NCBI GenBank assembly: GCA_018266295.1
Contig: JAFEAQ010000004.1
Span: forward strand, 186,001 to 250,000
DNA from: Bdellovibrionales bacterium
Lineage (GTDB): Bacteria; Bdellovibrionota; Bdellovibrionia; Bdellovibrionales; Bdellovibrionaceae
Length of the DNA: 64,000 nucleotides
Reading direction: 5' to 3'
Shown here: piece after piece, positions 26,691-35,361 of the stretch
Layout of the letters: each line of letters begins with the position of its first letter
Numbering within the stretch: the stretch's first letter is position 1
Made by a program: the position numbers and the translations under genes
Notes under the pieces: model-generated
The model's database searches: none
Told to the model about the DNA's origin: nothing
What the model saw: only the letters and a program-made list of their open reading frames with translations

Positions 26691-27521
26691 ATGGATACAG
26701 CATTGATGAAACTGAAGCAGTTGTTAAGCAGTCGCTATGGGAAGGGTTTGGAGCTCCGTCGTATGATGGATCTTTCGAAGCTCAGAGATGATTCTGAGCC
26801 GGTTGTTCAGGGGAATGACCTTTATATTCCCATTGTTGTGCAAGAACAGTTTTTAGGTACAGCAGTGATTCCTCATGGATGGGAACTTTCTTCTGATAAG
26901 AAGAAAAGTGTCGCTCAGTTGGTTCGCATGGTCTTGGAACCAAAGCTTTATAATGAGTACCTCGAGCGTCGTGAAACCAACTTGGCAACTATTGAATCTT
27001 TGAATTTCTCTGCAACGAACGTCACTCTTTTTGGTGATGACGATTCAGATTTGCATGCAGAAGTGACTACTCAACCTACTCACATGATCACTTCATTATT
27101 GCACCTTCAGGGTCGCGATAGTTCGCTGATCAAGAAGGTTGCTCTGCAAATCCACGATTTCTCTGCTCGTTGGGCATTCATTCCTTTCGAGGACGTTGCT
27201 AAAGAACTTAAATCAGATCTCGATATCTGCAACTTGGGTGGAATGACTTTGTTCGTAGAGAATGTGGAAAACCTCTCTGCCGAACATCAAGCATTGCTTG
27301 CGGACTATTTAAAATCTCCGCGTTCGCTGTCAGAACCTTTGATTCTGACGAGCTCTACTTTGTCGATGACCGAGTTGAGCACTCGCCTAGTCAACTCTAC
27401 GTTTAATCAGGATATCCAAACTTCCCATCTAGAAGTCGAGCGTGCTCCACTCAATTCTCAGATGTTGCGTGAATTGTTGGACCTGTTCTTTCATAAAGAC
27501 GAGAACCAAGACCTCCACTAA
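26691..27521 (+). CDS. Degenerate AAA+-like protein beside the activator gene
   Basis: 276-residue cytoplasmic protein of uncertain role. The N-terminal part (about 20-95) resembles a GAF- or PocR-like sensor (DLYIPIVVQEQFLGTAVIPHG). The C-terminal part recalls the middle of a sigma-54 activator AAA+ domain: NLGGMTLFVENVENLSAEHQ aligns with the Walker B-following helix (typically LFLDEIENLSLEHQ-like), and a sensor-like LILTSSTLSMTELSTRLVN follows. However there is no Walker A loop, no acidic Walker B pair, no GAFTGA and no helix-turn-helix, so it cannot be an ordinary activator. It may bind and modulate the neighbouring regulator. AGAGGG precedes the ATG. The relationship is my inference from pattern only. 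Confidence 0.62.
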   Translation: MDTALMKLKQLLSSRYGKGLELRRMMDLSKLRDDSEPVVQGNDLYIPIVVQEQFLGTAVIPHGWELSSDKKKSVAQLVRMVLEPKLYNEYLERRETNLATIESLNFSATNVTLFGDDDSDLHAEVTTQPTHMITSLLHLQGRDSSLIKKVALQIHDFSARWAFIPFEDVAKELKSDLDICNLGGMTLFVENVENLSAEHQALLADYLKSPRSLSEPLILTSSTLSMTELSTRLVNSTFNQDIQTSHLEVERAPLNSQMLRELLDLFFHKDENQDLH

Positions 27522-27553
27522 GGCGGTCTTGCCTTTTAAAGTCTAGTCTGTAA

Positions 27554-27580
27554 GGATGAATTCTATGGAAGAATTCATCC
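27554..27580 (+). promoter_or_regulatory. Hairpin over the amgK-like translation start
   Basis: GGATGAATTC (27554-27563) and GAATTCATCC (27571-27580) are perfect complements, 10 bp, with a 7-base loop TATGGAA. The left arm takes in the GG of the AAGG ribosome site, and the ATG at 27565 lies in the loop. This could limit initiation. Confidence 0.55.
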
Positions 27581-28575
27581 AAAACTTTTTAAAACAATCT
27601 CTTAAAAGTGATGACTTCAAAGTTTACTCGTTAGCTGGTGATGCTTCAAATCGCCGTTATTATCGTGTGGTTTTGAATCACCAATCTTGGGTTCTCATGC
27701 GTTGGGAACCATTCGATCCAGACAACTATCCATTTCTGAGTGTTCTAAAACATTTTGCAAAATCTGGCGTTCACGTTCCTGAAGTTGTTGCGATGACTCC
27801 AGCGGACGGCCTTGTCTTGCTCGAAGATCTAGGTGACTTGACGCTCGAAAGAAAATTCTGGGAAAGCCAAACTCAAGAAGCTTCGTTAGATTTCTACAAA
27901 ATGGCCGTCGATGAGATCGTAAAGATCCACCACAAAGCCACGGCGACTCCAGGACCCTGCACGGCTTTCAATATTAAATTCGATACTGAGAAGTTCCTTT
28001 GGGAAATGAACTACGGAAAAGACAATTTGATTTCCGGCATTCTTAAATTCCAATGGTCTGATAAGACAGCAAATGAAATCCAAAGAATTTTCACGGACAT
28101 CTGCAGCAAGCTGGATCGCGAGCCTAAAAAGATCGCCCACCGCGATTATCACTCGCGCAACTTGATGATCAAACTTGATGAGATGAAAGTGATCGATTTC
28201 CAAGATGCACGTCTGGGGCCGATTCAGTATGACCTCGTCAGCTTGTTCAAAGACTCTTATGTGAACATGAACGACGAGATGACAAAAACTCTAATGGAAT
28301 ATTACTTAGAAAGCTCCCGCGAGTTTTTGCCAAAAGATTTCTCACGCGATCATTTTAATGAAATCTATGAACTGCAAAGTATTCAGCGCTGTTTTAAAGC
28401 CTGCGGAAGCTTCGCGAGCTTCTATCATCTTCGTGAAGACAAGCGCTACTTAAAATATCTATCGGGTACTCTGAGAAGAGTTCTCAAAAGTTTAACTGAG
28501 TTTCCTGACTACAAACCATTTGCTGACGTACTTATCGATTCGGGAGCCTTGGAGAGAAAGTACGAGCTTTTATGA
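27565..28575 (+). CDS. amgK: AmgK-like amino-sugar anomeric kinase (APH fold)
   Basis: Aminoglycoside-phosphotransferase-fold kinase of 336 residues, probably phosphorylating MurNAc and/or GlcNAc at C1 in peptidoglycan recycling. Motifs: Brenner-type catalytic loop HRDYHSRNLM (about residues 192-201) and the metal-binding IDFQDARLGP (about 210-219). The N-lobe has SLAGDASNRRYYRV. The next gene, overlapping by 4 bp, is a MurU-like nucleotidyltransferase, exactly the pairing known for AmgK-MurU in Pseudomonas and Caulobacter. I take ATG 27565 as start since AAGG is nine bases away; ATG 27556 has no spacer. An inverted repeat spans the start. Together with NagZ at 35.4 kb this supports cell-wall sugar salvage. 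Confidence 0.85.
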   Translation: MEEFIQNFLKQSLKSDDFKVYSLAGDASNRRYYRVVLNHQSWVLMRWEPFDPDNYPFLSVLKHFAKSGVHVPEVVAMTPADGLVLLEDLGDLTLERKFWESQTQEASLDFYKMAVDEIVKIHHKATATPGPCTAFNIKFDTEKFLWEMNYGKDNLISGILKFQWSDKTANEIQRIFTDICSKLDREPKKIAHRDYHSRNLMIKLDEMKVIDFQDARLGPIQYDLVSLFKDSYVNMNDEMTKTLMEYYLESSREFLPKDFSRDHFNEIYELQSIQRCFKACGSFASFYHLREDKRYLKYLSGTLRRVLKSLTEFPDYKPFADVLIDSGALERKYELL

Positions 28576-29579
28576 ATGTCATGCTCCTCGCAGCGGGTGA
28601 AGGCACCCGTCTGCGGCCATATACATTGATCCGGCCAAAACCGGCGATTCCTTTTCTGAATATTCCTCTTGCCTCTTATCCTCTGGCTTTTCTTGAAGAC
28701 CTCAAAATCGACCGCCTCATCGTCAATACTTTCCACTTGCCCACAAAGGTCGTAGATCTTTTTATCCACATGAATCATGGCGCGAGAAAACTGCACTTCT
28801 CCCATGAAATTACTCAAATCCTAGATACTGGTGGCGGACTTGGGGCTGCTCGTGATTACTTTAAACCAGCTGAAGATCTGATCTTGATGAACTCTGATGA
28901 AGTGATTTTGCCGACCGAAAAAGGTGTTGTTGCAAAAGCTATTGAGCTTCATCAGAAAAATAAAGCTCTTTGCACTTTACTGACAATGGAACACGAAGGC
29001 GTCGGAACGAAGTTCGGCGGCGTGTGGCTTGATAGTAAAGACCGCGTTCGTGGTTTTGGTAAGACCGCGCCCGGTGCTGAGTGTGTGAAGGCCGAGCATT
29101 TTATCGGTATTCAAATTCTGTCAGGTAAGATCTTTGATTACCTGCCAAATGGAACTCCGGCCAACATCCTGTACGATGCGGTTACTAAGGGGATTCAAGA
29201 AGGACACCTTGTTCAACGCTACAAAGTTCCTTGTCACTGGTATGAAACCGGTAACGCCCAGGATTTTTTGAAGGCGACCGCCAGCTGCTTAGATATTTTG
29301 AAAAGCAAAACTGAAACCTACGAGCAAAGCCATCTTCGCCGTGCTTTAGAACGCTTTAGCCAAGAAGCCCCCGTGCTTGAAACCGTTGGCAGTGCCACAG
29401 TTTTAAGAACTGCCAGCACCAAGATTGAATCCGGAGTAACCTTGAAAGGCTTTGGCGTGTTTGGATCGCAAGCGCAAGTTCTTGCGGGTTCGAATCTTGA
29501 AAACGTCGTCGTAGCTGACAAAATAAAAGTGGCCGCCAATACGGCAGCCACTGATTTGATCTTCTTAGAAAATAATTAA
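28572..29579 (+). CDS. murU: MurU-like sugar-1-phosphate nucleotidyltransferase
   Basis: Nucleotidyltransferase of 335 residues, expected to turn MurNAc-1-phosphate and UTP into UDP-MurNAc, bypassing the fosfomycin-sensitive MurA route. The N-terminal catalytic domain starts with the signature LAAGEGTRLRPYTLIRPKPA and has the metal-site Asp-like ILMNSDEVI. The last 60 residues or so (VLRTASTKIESGVTLKGFGV) have left-handed beta-helix hexapeptide character, longer than the compact Pseudomonas MurU, so it may also fit GlmU- or mannose-1-P-type enzymes. The ATGA overlap with amgK argues for MurU. It converges on the 322-residue gene, only two bases away. Confidence 0.8.
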   Translation: MNVMLLAAGEGTRLRPYTLIRPKPAIPFLNIPLASYPLAFLEDLKIDRLIVNTFHLPTKVVDLFIHMNHGARKLHFSHEITQILDTGGGLGAARDYFKPAEDLILMNSDEVILPTEKGVVAKAIELHQKNKALCTLLTMEHEGVGTKFGGVWLDSKDRVRGFGKTAPGAECVKAEHFIGIQILSGKIFDYLPNGTPANILYDAVTKGIQEGHLVQRYKVPCHWYETGNAQDFLKATASCLDILKSKTETYEQSHLRRALERFSQEAPVLETVGSATVLRTASTKIESGVTLKGFGVFGSQAQVLAGSNLENVVVADKIKVAANTAATDLIFLENN

Positions 29580-29581
29580 AA

Positions 29582-30550
29582 CTACTTCGGCATCATAATA
29601 TCAGCGTCATCTAAGAAGGTGCTCTGATTTTCTTTTACCTTATAACGACGAGTCATCATTCTAAAGATGCTGTCGCCGGATACGCCGATAGGTTCGCCGT
29701 TGTAGTTCTTCTGCATACCTGCCACTTGTGCAGGATCACGGTCAATGCCAAGGCCAGCACCTCTGCCACCAGCCATGGCACCGTAAGGATTGCCATCACC
29801 GTGGCCAGAGCCTGAACCAGCTCCGCCGGCACCGCCCATACCACCGCCGCTCTCTTCACCAGAAGCGACATTGGTATTTATTCCGAGCTTATCGACTTTT
29901 TTCTGCGCTTTTGCCAGAACGTCGTTTTCCATGCTCTTCATCATATCGATGGCCGATTGAGGAACACCCGAAGCAGCCAGTGCCGCCGAGTTGCCTAAGT
30001 CACTGCCTTTGATGGTGTTGCCCTTTGCCGTCGTCACACTGTTAGTTTTTGGATCATAAGTAAAGCCGGCTTTTCCCGCAGCTACAGAAGCCGCGAAGTC
30101 ATTACCCGCTTTAATTTCTGGGTCGCCCGCAAGTGGGTTCGCTGCATTTGGATCATAACCTGCGTAGTCCAAGCCAACGTCTGTTGAATAGACGGCTCCT
30201 GCTGCTTGTCCGCCGGATTTACCTTGAGCCCCTGACTGCATCATGTTTTGCATGCCCATCAAAAAGAACAAAGGAGCCATCGCGCAACAACCGCCGCCGG
30301 CGCCTGAGCATTGACTTGCACAGTATGCGCCAGTCGCTAAGTTCACTCCTCCAACCGCCATATTCAAAATCTGTCCCATCTTATTATCTTTGGCAGCTCC
30401 TTTAGAGGAGTCCGTAATCGAAGGGGCAGATGTCTTTGGTGTCGGAGTTGGAGTCGTCTTCGAAGTTCCAGACTCCGTCGCCGCACCTAATACCGTTGAA
30501 GTATAAGTGAACATAACTGCAAGTAAGGAGACCTTAAGTTGCTTTGTCAT
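29582..30550 (-). CDS. Exported Gly-rich protein of the Tad-like cluster (small)
   Basis: 322-residue exported protein. A signal peptide ends near TVLGAATE, followed by a Thr/Pro linker (KTTPTPTPKTSAP). Residues 58-105 contain a Cys-rich hydrophobic hairpin (GAYCASQCSGAGGGCCAMAPL), possibly membrane-inserting. A second half has GINTNVASGEESGGG (223-237), a Gly-rich run, then GIDRDPAQ (268-275) and a basic C-terminus RMMTRRYKVKEN. This order matches the C-terminus of the upstream 499-residue protein (GLNTNILGGEGGGG, YDKDPA, KERYRD), suggesting that the two are related in their tails. It starts two bases after the stop of that gene. Function unknown; likely an envelope or pilus-like component. 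Confidence 0.72.
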   Translation of the reverse strand: MTKQLKVSLLAVMFTYTSTVLGAATESGTSKTTPTPTPKTSAPSITDSSKGAAKDNKMGQILNMAVGGVNLATGAYCASQCSGAGGGCCAMAPLFFLMGMQNMMQSGAQGKSGGQAAGAVYSTDVGLDYAGYDPNAANPLAGDPEIKAGNDFAASVAAGKAGFTYDPKTNSVTTAKGNTIKGSDLGNSAALAASGVPQSAIDMMKSMENDVLAKAQKKVDKLGINTNVASGEESGGGMGGAGGAGSGSGHGDGNPYGAMAGGRGAGLGIDRDPAQVAGMQKNYNGEPIGVSGDSIFRMMTRRYKVKENQSTFLDDADIMMPK

Positions 30551-30552
30551 AA

Positions 30553-32052
30553 TTAGTACCCCAACAAGCTTGGTTTGTTGTCACGATAGCGTTCTTTGAC
30601 TTTTTCCCAGTTGGATTTACCACCCTGAGAAGTCACTTGCTTGCTCACCGCCGCACCAGCCATTGCTGCTGGATCTTTCGCGCCACCTGGCAAATACTGG
30701 CGCAACGCTGGGTCTTTATCATAGCCATAGCCACCCCAGCTGCCACCACCGCCGCCACCACCTTCACCGCCGAGGATGTTGGTGTTGAGACCGTTTGCTT
30801 TCTTTGCTTCAGCTCCGCCGGCACCGCCGCCGAAACCGCCACTGCCGCCACCAAGGCCACCGCCACCACCTGAAGGGGCGCCTGGCAACGAAGATCCACC
30901 ACCACCGTCAGGCGATTTGCTAGACAGATCCGTCCCGTCACCGGTACTACCGTCGATGCCAGTATTAGAACCCGTCGTGCCCGGCGTGTAGCTGCCCGAG
31001 CTCGCGGCTCTGAGAGCATCACCGTTTTTAGCAACAGTCGCAGAATCCAAACCATTATTACAACCAGGAGTGCGAGGCGCATCCTGACAGATACACGTCA
31101 TATTGTTTTGCTTATTAGCTGCAATTGTACAATCCACCGGAGTTGGCGTGGCAGCTGCTGTCGTGCTCTTAGTATCGTCTTCACACTTGTTAGCTGTCGC
31201 CAAAGACTTCAGCATTGAAAGACCACCAAGGGCCGCGGTCGCGAGTTCTTTTCCGTAGCTTTTGCAGGTTTCAAATTTTTGTGCAACGGCCTTGTAGTCA
31301 CCGCTGACTTTTAATTCTGCATTGATAGCTTCATCGTTGTTTTGAACTGTCTCTGGATAACTTTTCGCTAATGCCATACAGGGTATGGCATCAGTACTTG
31401 TTGCGCCTTTTTGCCCTTCTGCAGTCGCCACTTTAACTACAGTATCTACGAGATCTTTCTTTTTTGCTTGAATTGCTTTAACGCCGTTCACAGCATCACC
31501 ACAAGCAGCGTTGCAATACCCGCGCCATGAACTACAAAGTGCTTGATAAGCCGTCAGTGCTTTATTCCCAACGTCCATCACTTTACCAAATTTACTACAC
31601 GCATCCATCATCCCCGAAAGACCCGCAGTTAAAACTTGGGCTATCGAAATAAAATTTTTGATGTCTGGGTTGCGACTTTCCATACAGAAAGTGTTGGCCT
31701 TATCTTCGCGGGTTTTACAGGCGTCCTGACTCTCTTGATACTTTTTCGCATTTCGGTCTATATCAGCCAATATTGATTCCGCACTTTTCTGTGCAGCAGG
31801 ACAAGTAGAAAGAGCTGATCTCCATGTTTTAATTGGCTCGACGATTTTTTTTGGGTCGTTAGCTACACCACCCACACCCTCCGGAGTTTTTCCCTCTTCT
31901 TGTGACTTATCAATCACAGGAGGAGCAATGCCCGGTGGCATAACGACTTGGGTATCTTTCTGGCCGCTACTCGCATCGCCGTCGGCGGAGAATGCTGGAA
32001 GAGAACTTAACAAAATAAGTCCGATGACCGTATAGCTAGATAGGTTTTTCAT
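30553..32052 (-). CDS. Exported Gly-rich protein of the Tad-like cluster (large)
   Basis: 499-residue exported protein with a signal peptide ending near LPAFSADG. Residues 70-290 are helical with many paired cysteines (CPAAQK, CKTREDKANTFC, CSSWRGYCNAACG, CKSYGK), suggesting disulfides. A Cys pair near 315-330 (MTCICQDAPRTPGC) is followed by a Ser/Thr/Gly-rich spacer and a long glycine tract (about 395-445). GLNTNILGGEGGGG at 421-434 and GYDKDPALRQ resemble the tail of the next protein. The nucleotide tract at 30.73-30.90 kb is repetitive only because it encodes glycine. GGGGATGAATC precedes the ATG. It follows the Tad-like gene after a terminator-like hairpin, so read-through may set relative levels. 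No family recognised. Confidence 0.72.
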   Translation of the reverse strand: MKNLSSYTVIGLILLSSLPAFSADGDASSGQKDTQVVMPPGIAPPVIDKSQEEGKTPEGVGGVANDPKKIVEPIKTWRSALSTCPAAQKSAESILADIDRNAKKYQESQDACKTREDKANTFCMESRNPDIKNFISIAQVLTAGLSGMMDACSKFGKVMDVGNKALTAYQALCSSWRGYCNAACGDAVNGVKAIQAKKKDLVDTVVKVATAEGQKGATSTDAIPCMALAKSYPETVQNNDEAINAELKVSGDYKAVAQKFETCKSYGKELATAALGGLSMLKSLATANKCEDDTKSTTAAATPTPVDCTIAANKQNNMTCICQDAPRTPGCNNGLDSATVAKNGDALRAASSGSYTPGTTGSNTGIDGSTGDGTDLSSKSPDGGGGSSLPGAPSGGGGGLGGGSGGFGGGAGGAEAKKANGLNTNILGGEGGGGGGGSWGGYGYDKDPALRQYLPGGAKDPAAMAGAAVSKQVTSQGGKSNWEKVKERYRDNKPSLLGY

Positions 32053-32112
32053 GATTCATCCCCAGTATTTATCTTATCGGACAATGGTCGGGCTGTCTTG
32101 AGGCAAAGTTAT

Positions 32113-32140
32113 TAAAAAACTGTGTGTCTCAGAGTGAGAC
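32113..32140 (-). terminator. Terminator-like hairpin after the Tad-like gene
   Basis: On the minus strand GTCTCACTCTGAGAC forms a 6-bp stem with a 3-base loop and is followed by ACACAGTTTTTTAA. It lies eight bases past the stop of the Tad-like gene. Confidence 0.65.
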
Positions 32141-32148
32141 ATTCCCCT

Positions 32149-34329
32149 CTAGAAATCCTTGTCTGGCGGATTCAAAATTCCGCCCGTCGCACCACCATCG
32201 CCACCGAGATCGAGATCTTGCGAGCGAAGATAGTCTGTCGAAACCATTTTCACTGAGTAGCCCGTGCGTCCACCATTTATACAGTCACCGCTCGTAGGTC
32301 CGCCTTTGTCGAGGTCCTCAGGTTTAGAGAGGCATTTGCCGAATCTCTCGGCGTCGAGAGAGTAATCCATCAAGTCTTTACCAATCCACGATGTCAAAGT
32401 GTTGTACACCGACATCGCTACGTAAATGAGTTTCTGATCGAACTCCACTTTCGGTTCGTTGATTTGCGGATCAGTGGTTTTGACCCGATCGAGAACCTTG
32501 TACTGGTCACGAATGCTGAACTCTGAAAGTTTTTTATCATTGCTATTCATCCGAACACCGAGATCTGGGCGAACCGTATATTTGAAATTACCAGGGGCTT
32601 TCTTAATATACTCATTAGCAATTTTTAGATAATAGTTGTGATAGAAATCAGGGTCGATTGAGTAATAAGTAATATCAAATAAATCCGGCAAAATAGCTAA
32701 GATCTCTAAGTCACGCATGCGTGGATAAGTATCCGTCACGCTATCCCACGCAAGAATATCCCCGCTTTTTTCTGCTTTGAACGTTTGGCCCAAGTGATTC
32801 CAGTGATAAAAATTTGGCTCTGCAGAACGACTCAGGTTGTAGGGCAACGTATCGTCAGTCACCGTATTTACGGGTCGCTTGCTCCAATCAGTGCTGAGGT
32901 TATAGATCGCACGTCCAAACTGACCTTGCACGGCTCGAGATTTCATCCCAACCTTGTCGCCAGGAAAACGGCTATAGTTAGCTGCACGTGTAGGATCTTT
33001 TGGATCTGCTTGATTTGTCTTATCACCTTCACGCCATGGCAGAAGTGGATCAATGCGCTTACCGCCTGAAGACTGATTTGAACCACGCGGCCATTGCGAA
33101 TAATACCATGGGCCGATTTTACCACCGAACGGTTTAGCAAAACCGCGCGCTTTTAAAGTCACGCCACCCAAAGGAGCAAAAGGGATGCTTGGTTTAGTCT
33201 CGGCACTCACACCAACATAAGCCATACACCATGGGTTTTTCTCAACGCCGACCGAAGCATTGTAGGGAGCTTCGAGAGGATCTGCAAACTGAGATAAGTA
33301 CGTGATATCATCTCTTAGTTCATTAATATTTTCTGGCAAATTCGCCTTATTGAACTCGCGGGCTCTCATCTGAACACGAGGACTTGCGCTATCGTTACCT
33401 TCACAATGGAAATCCATGTATGCAAAGGCTGGTTTCACTTTAACTTCAGACAACCATTTCGCAGGATCAGTATTGGGAACTCCTACAGCGTTACAGTCAT
33501 TTTGTCCCAAGCCATTGATGATTTTAATCTGATCATCTTTGATAGAGTTCTTATTTGCCTCTGTTAAGTTATTTCTAAAAGTCTTAATTAGGCCTTCGCT
33601 AACGAGGTCGCCACTAATATCTCTGAAATCATCAGGCTTTTCACTTAAACCGCGCGATAACATATTGATCAGCTGCTTACGTTCCCCTTGATCGATGTTA
33701 TAGGCAGCAATAAAGCGCGCCAGGACCATGTAATTAAACTGTCCCACGTATCTACAACGATTCGTCGCTTCTTCAAGGGCTCTCGTCGTTGCATCATGGA
33801 TCGCAGTATTAATATTTAAGAAGCCTGCAATGACTGGTGGCGGTTTAAACAGATTGATGGTTCGTAACTCACTCTGATATTTACAGGTACTTTCCGTCGT
33901 TGAGGGCATAGGATTAAATGGAGCATACGCAATACAGAATGCAGGGATGTCGTAATAGTCCTGTTGCGTGGTACTCAGCCCCGTGGGTACACCCTCATAA
34001 TCATCGATAATTTTCTTTTCTTGTTTTTTATATGGATGGATCTGGTAATCGCCGGCTGTTCCAGGCTGGCGATATCTCCACGCGAGCAGTTTCCAGCTTT
34101 GACGAATTTGATAGTTCACGTGTGCAACTGCATTCATCATCTCGGCTTGTTTCATAGCACCATAGTAAGCTGCAAGATCCACAGAGTTTTGCAGATTAAT
34201 TTTATGATGCACAAGCAAGCCCACGTTGATGATCATCGCAAAAAATAAGAACAGCACTTGAAATATCAGTGCGATAAAAATGGCCACCTGGCCTTTACGA
34301 TTACGAATGCGTGGTAAAATAGATTTCAT
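32149..34329 (-). CDS. Tad-like (TadE/TadG N-terminal) membrane protein
   Basis: 726-residue protein with the TadE/TadG-type N-terminus: basic RIRNRKGQVAIFIALIF, one membrane helix (FQVLFLFFAMIINVGLLV), then HHKINLQNSVDLAAYYGAM, the usual start of Flp-pilus pseudopilin-like TadG proteins. The remaining large domain is exported and not recognised; it has scattered Cys and aromatic-rich segments (KPFGGKIGPWYYSQWPRG). TadG proteins assemble with Flp/Tad pili or secretion systems, but no tadA, tadB or tadC is nearby. The ATG at 34329 (of two in tandem) has AAGGA seven bases upstream; the open frame extends to 34473 without protein character. Two Gly-rich exported proteins follow on the same strand. 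Confidence 0.72.
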   Translation of the reverse strand: MKSILPRIRNRKGQVAIFIALIFQVLFLFFAMIINVGLLVHHKINLQNSVDLAAYYGAMKQAEMMNAVAHVNYQIRQSWKLLAWRYRQPGTAGDYQIHPYKKQEKKIIDDYEGVPTGLSTTQQDYYDIPAFCIAYAPFNPMPSTTESTCKYQSELRTINLFKPPPVIAGFLNINTAIHDATTRALEEATNRCRYVGQFNYMVLARFIAAYNIDQGERKQLINMLSRGLSEKPDDFRDISGDLVSEGLIKTFRNNLTEANKNSIKDDQIKIINGLGQNDCNAVGVPNTDPAKWLSEVKVKPAFAYMDFHCEGNDSASPRVQMRAREFNKANLPENINELRDDITYLSQFADPLEAPYNASVGVEKNPWCMAYVGVSAETKPSIPFAPLGGVTLKARGFAKPFGGKIGPWYYSQWPRGSNQSSGGKRIDPLLPWREGDKTNQADPKDPTRAANYSRFPGDKVGMKSRAVQGQFGRAIYNLSTDWSKRPVNTVTDDTLPYNLSRSAEPNFYHWNHLGQTFKAEKSGDILAWDSVTDTYPRMRDLEILAILPDLFDITYYSIDPDFYHNYYLKIANEYIKKAPGNFKYTVRPDLGVRMNSNDKKLSEFSIRDQYKVLDRVKTTDPQINEPKVEFDQKLIYVAMSVYNTLTSWIGKDLMDYSLDAERFGKCLSKPEDLDKGGPTSGDCINGGRTGYSVKMVSTDYLRSQDLDLGGDGGATGGILNPPDKDF

Positions 34330-34462
34330 CATCGTGTCCTTATTATTGTTGCTGATTCTTTGCCCATGAGCAACTTCCGTCGAGGACTCGACCTTGAACT
34401 CTTTGACTTCATTCTGCGGCCAAGTGAGACTTTTAGCCGTACCCCCAAGGAGGTCCCAGACC

Positions 34463-35338
34463 ATGGTCCGCATACTCTCACCACTTAAGTTTATTGCAAT
34501 TTTCTGCGCATTCTCTTTCTCATTCGCTCATGCAGAGGTTTTATTCGAGGGTTACTATAAAATTATGTCTGCGGGTAATCCCATTGGTTACACAATTTCG
34601 AAATATGAGTTCGATGCAAAAAGCAAAAAATTTATTTCTACTTACTTCTTAAAGACAACGGGCCAAGGCGCGGAAATTACGGAGAGCCTCAAAGCTTTTG
34701 CCGGCGCTGATTTAGGTCCTATCTCTTATTCTTATACGAGCATCGTTGGTAAAGAGACTAAAACGATCGATGCAAAATTCAACGGTTTAAAAATGACCGC
34801 TGAAGTAAAAGAAGCTGGTAAAACAAAAACAATCCGCAAGGATCTCGCAAAGAACACTTTTCTTAGCACGTTTCTCGTTTACGTCATGCTCAAAAGTAAA
34901 GAGGGCTTAAAGACAGACTCTACATATGATTACACTGCGATCGCTGAAGAAGATGCAGAGTCATACAAAGGTCTTGCTTCCGTCGGCAAAGAGGAAGCAT
35001 TTTTGGGTTTGAAAGCTTTCAAAGTTCAAAACAAATTTAAAGATGTTCCCTTCTTAAGTTACGTGAACGAACGCGGTGAAGTTCTCGGCACAACATCTGT
35101 TGCACAAGGTGTTTCAACGGAGCTTGTGGCTGATCCGGCCGCGGCAACCAAAAACTTCCCTGTCAGCCAAGGCATTTTGAAAAGTCTTTTTGGCGATGTT
35201 CCTGCTGGCAAAACAAATATGGTTTCAAAAAGTTCGACTATGCAACCCGCAAATCCTGGAAAACAAGAGGGCATTCCTCAAGGACAAGGGATTCAAATCA
35301 AAGCAGAACCACCTGCTGCAAAGCCAGCTGGTAAATAA
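34463..35338 (+). CDS. Periplasmic protein of unknown function upstream of nagZ
   Basis: 291-residue protein with a signal peptide ending at SFAHAEVL. The mature part is beta-rich with a repeated strand pattern (YYKIMSAGNPIGYTISKYEF, TYFLKTTGQGAEITES, SYVNERGEVLG), which recalls periplasmic domains found with transglutaminase-like or DUF3108-type proteins. The C-terminal 50 residues are a flexible Pro/Lys-rich tail. AAGGAGG lies nine bases before the ATG at 34463, so the longer frame from 34394 is rejected. It precedes nagZ by 23 bp on the same strand and diverges from the Tad-like gene, so a joint envelope role with NagZ is possible. No catalytic motif is visible. Confidence 0.68.
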   Translation: MVRILSPLKFIAIFCAFSFSFAHAEVLFEGYYKIMSAGNPIGYTISKYEFDAKSKKFISTYFLKTTGQGAEITESLKAFAGADLGPISYSYTSIVGKETKTIDAKFNGLKMTAEVKEAGKTKTIRKDLAKNTFLSTFLVYVMLKSKEGLKTDSTYDYTAIAEEDAESYKGLASVGKEEAFLGLKAFKVQNKFKDVPFLSYVNERGEVLGTTSVAQGVSTELVADPAAATKNFPVSQGILKSLFGDVPAGKTNMVSKSSTMQPANPGKQEGIPQGQGIQIKAEPPAAKPAGK

Positions 35339-35361
35339 GGACGATAAAAGGGGATCTACTT

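Noticed and set aside
30727-30900. Repetitive CCACC/CCGCC tract resembling a tandem repeat
   Set aside because: It is the glycine tract of the 499-residue exported protein read on the opposite strand; the repeat is imperfect and explained by coding.
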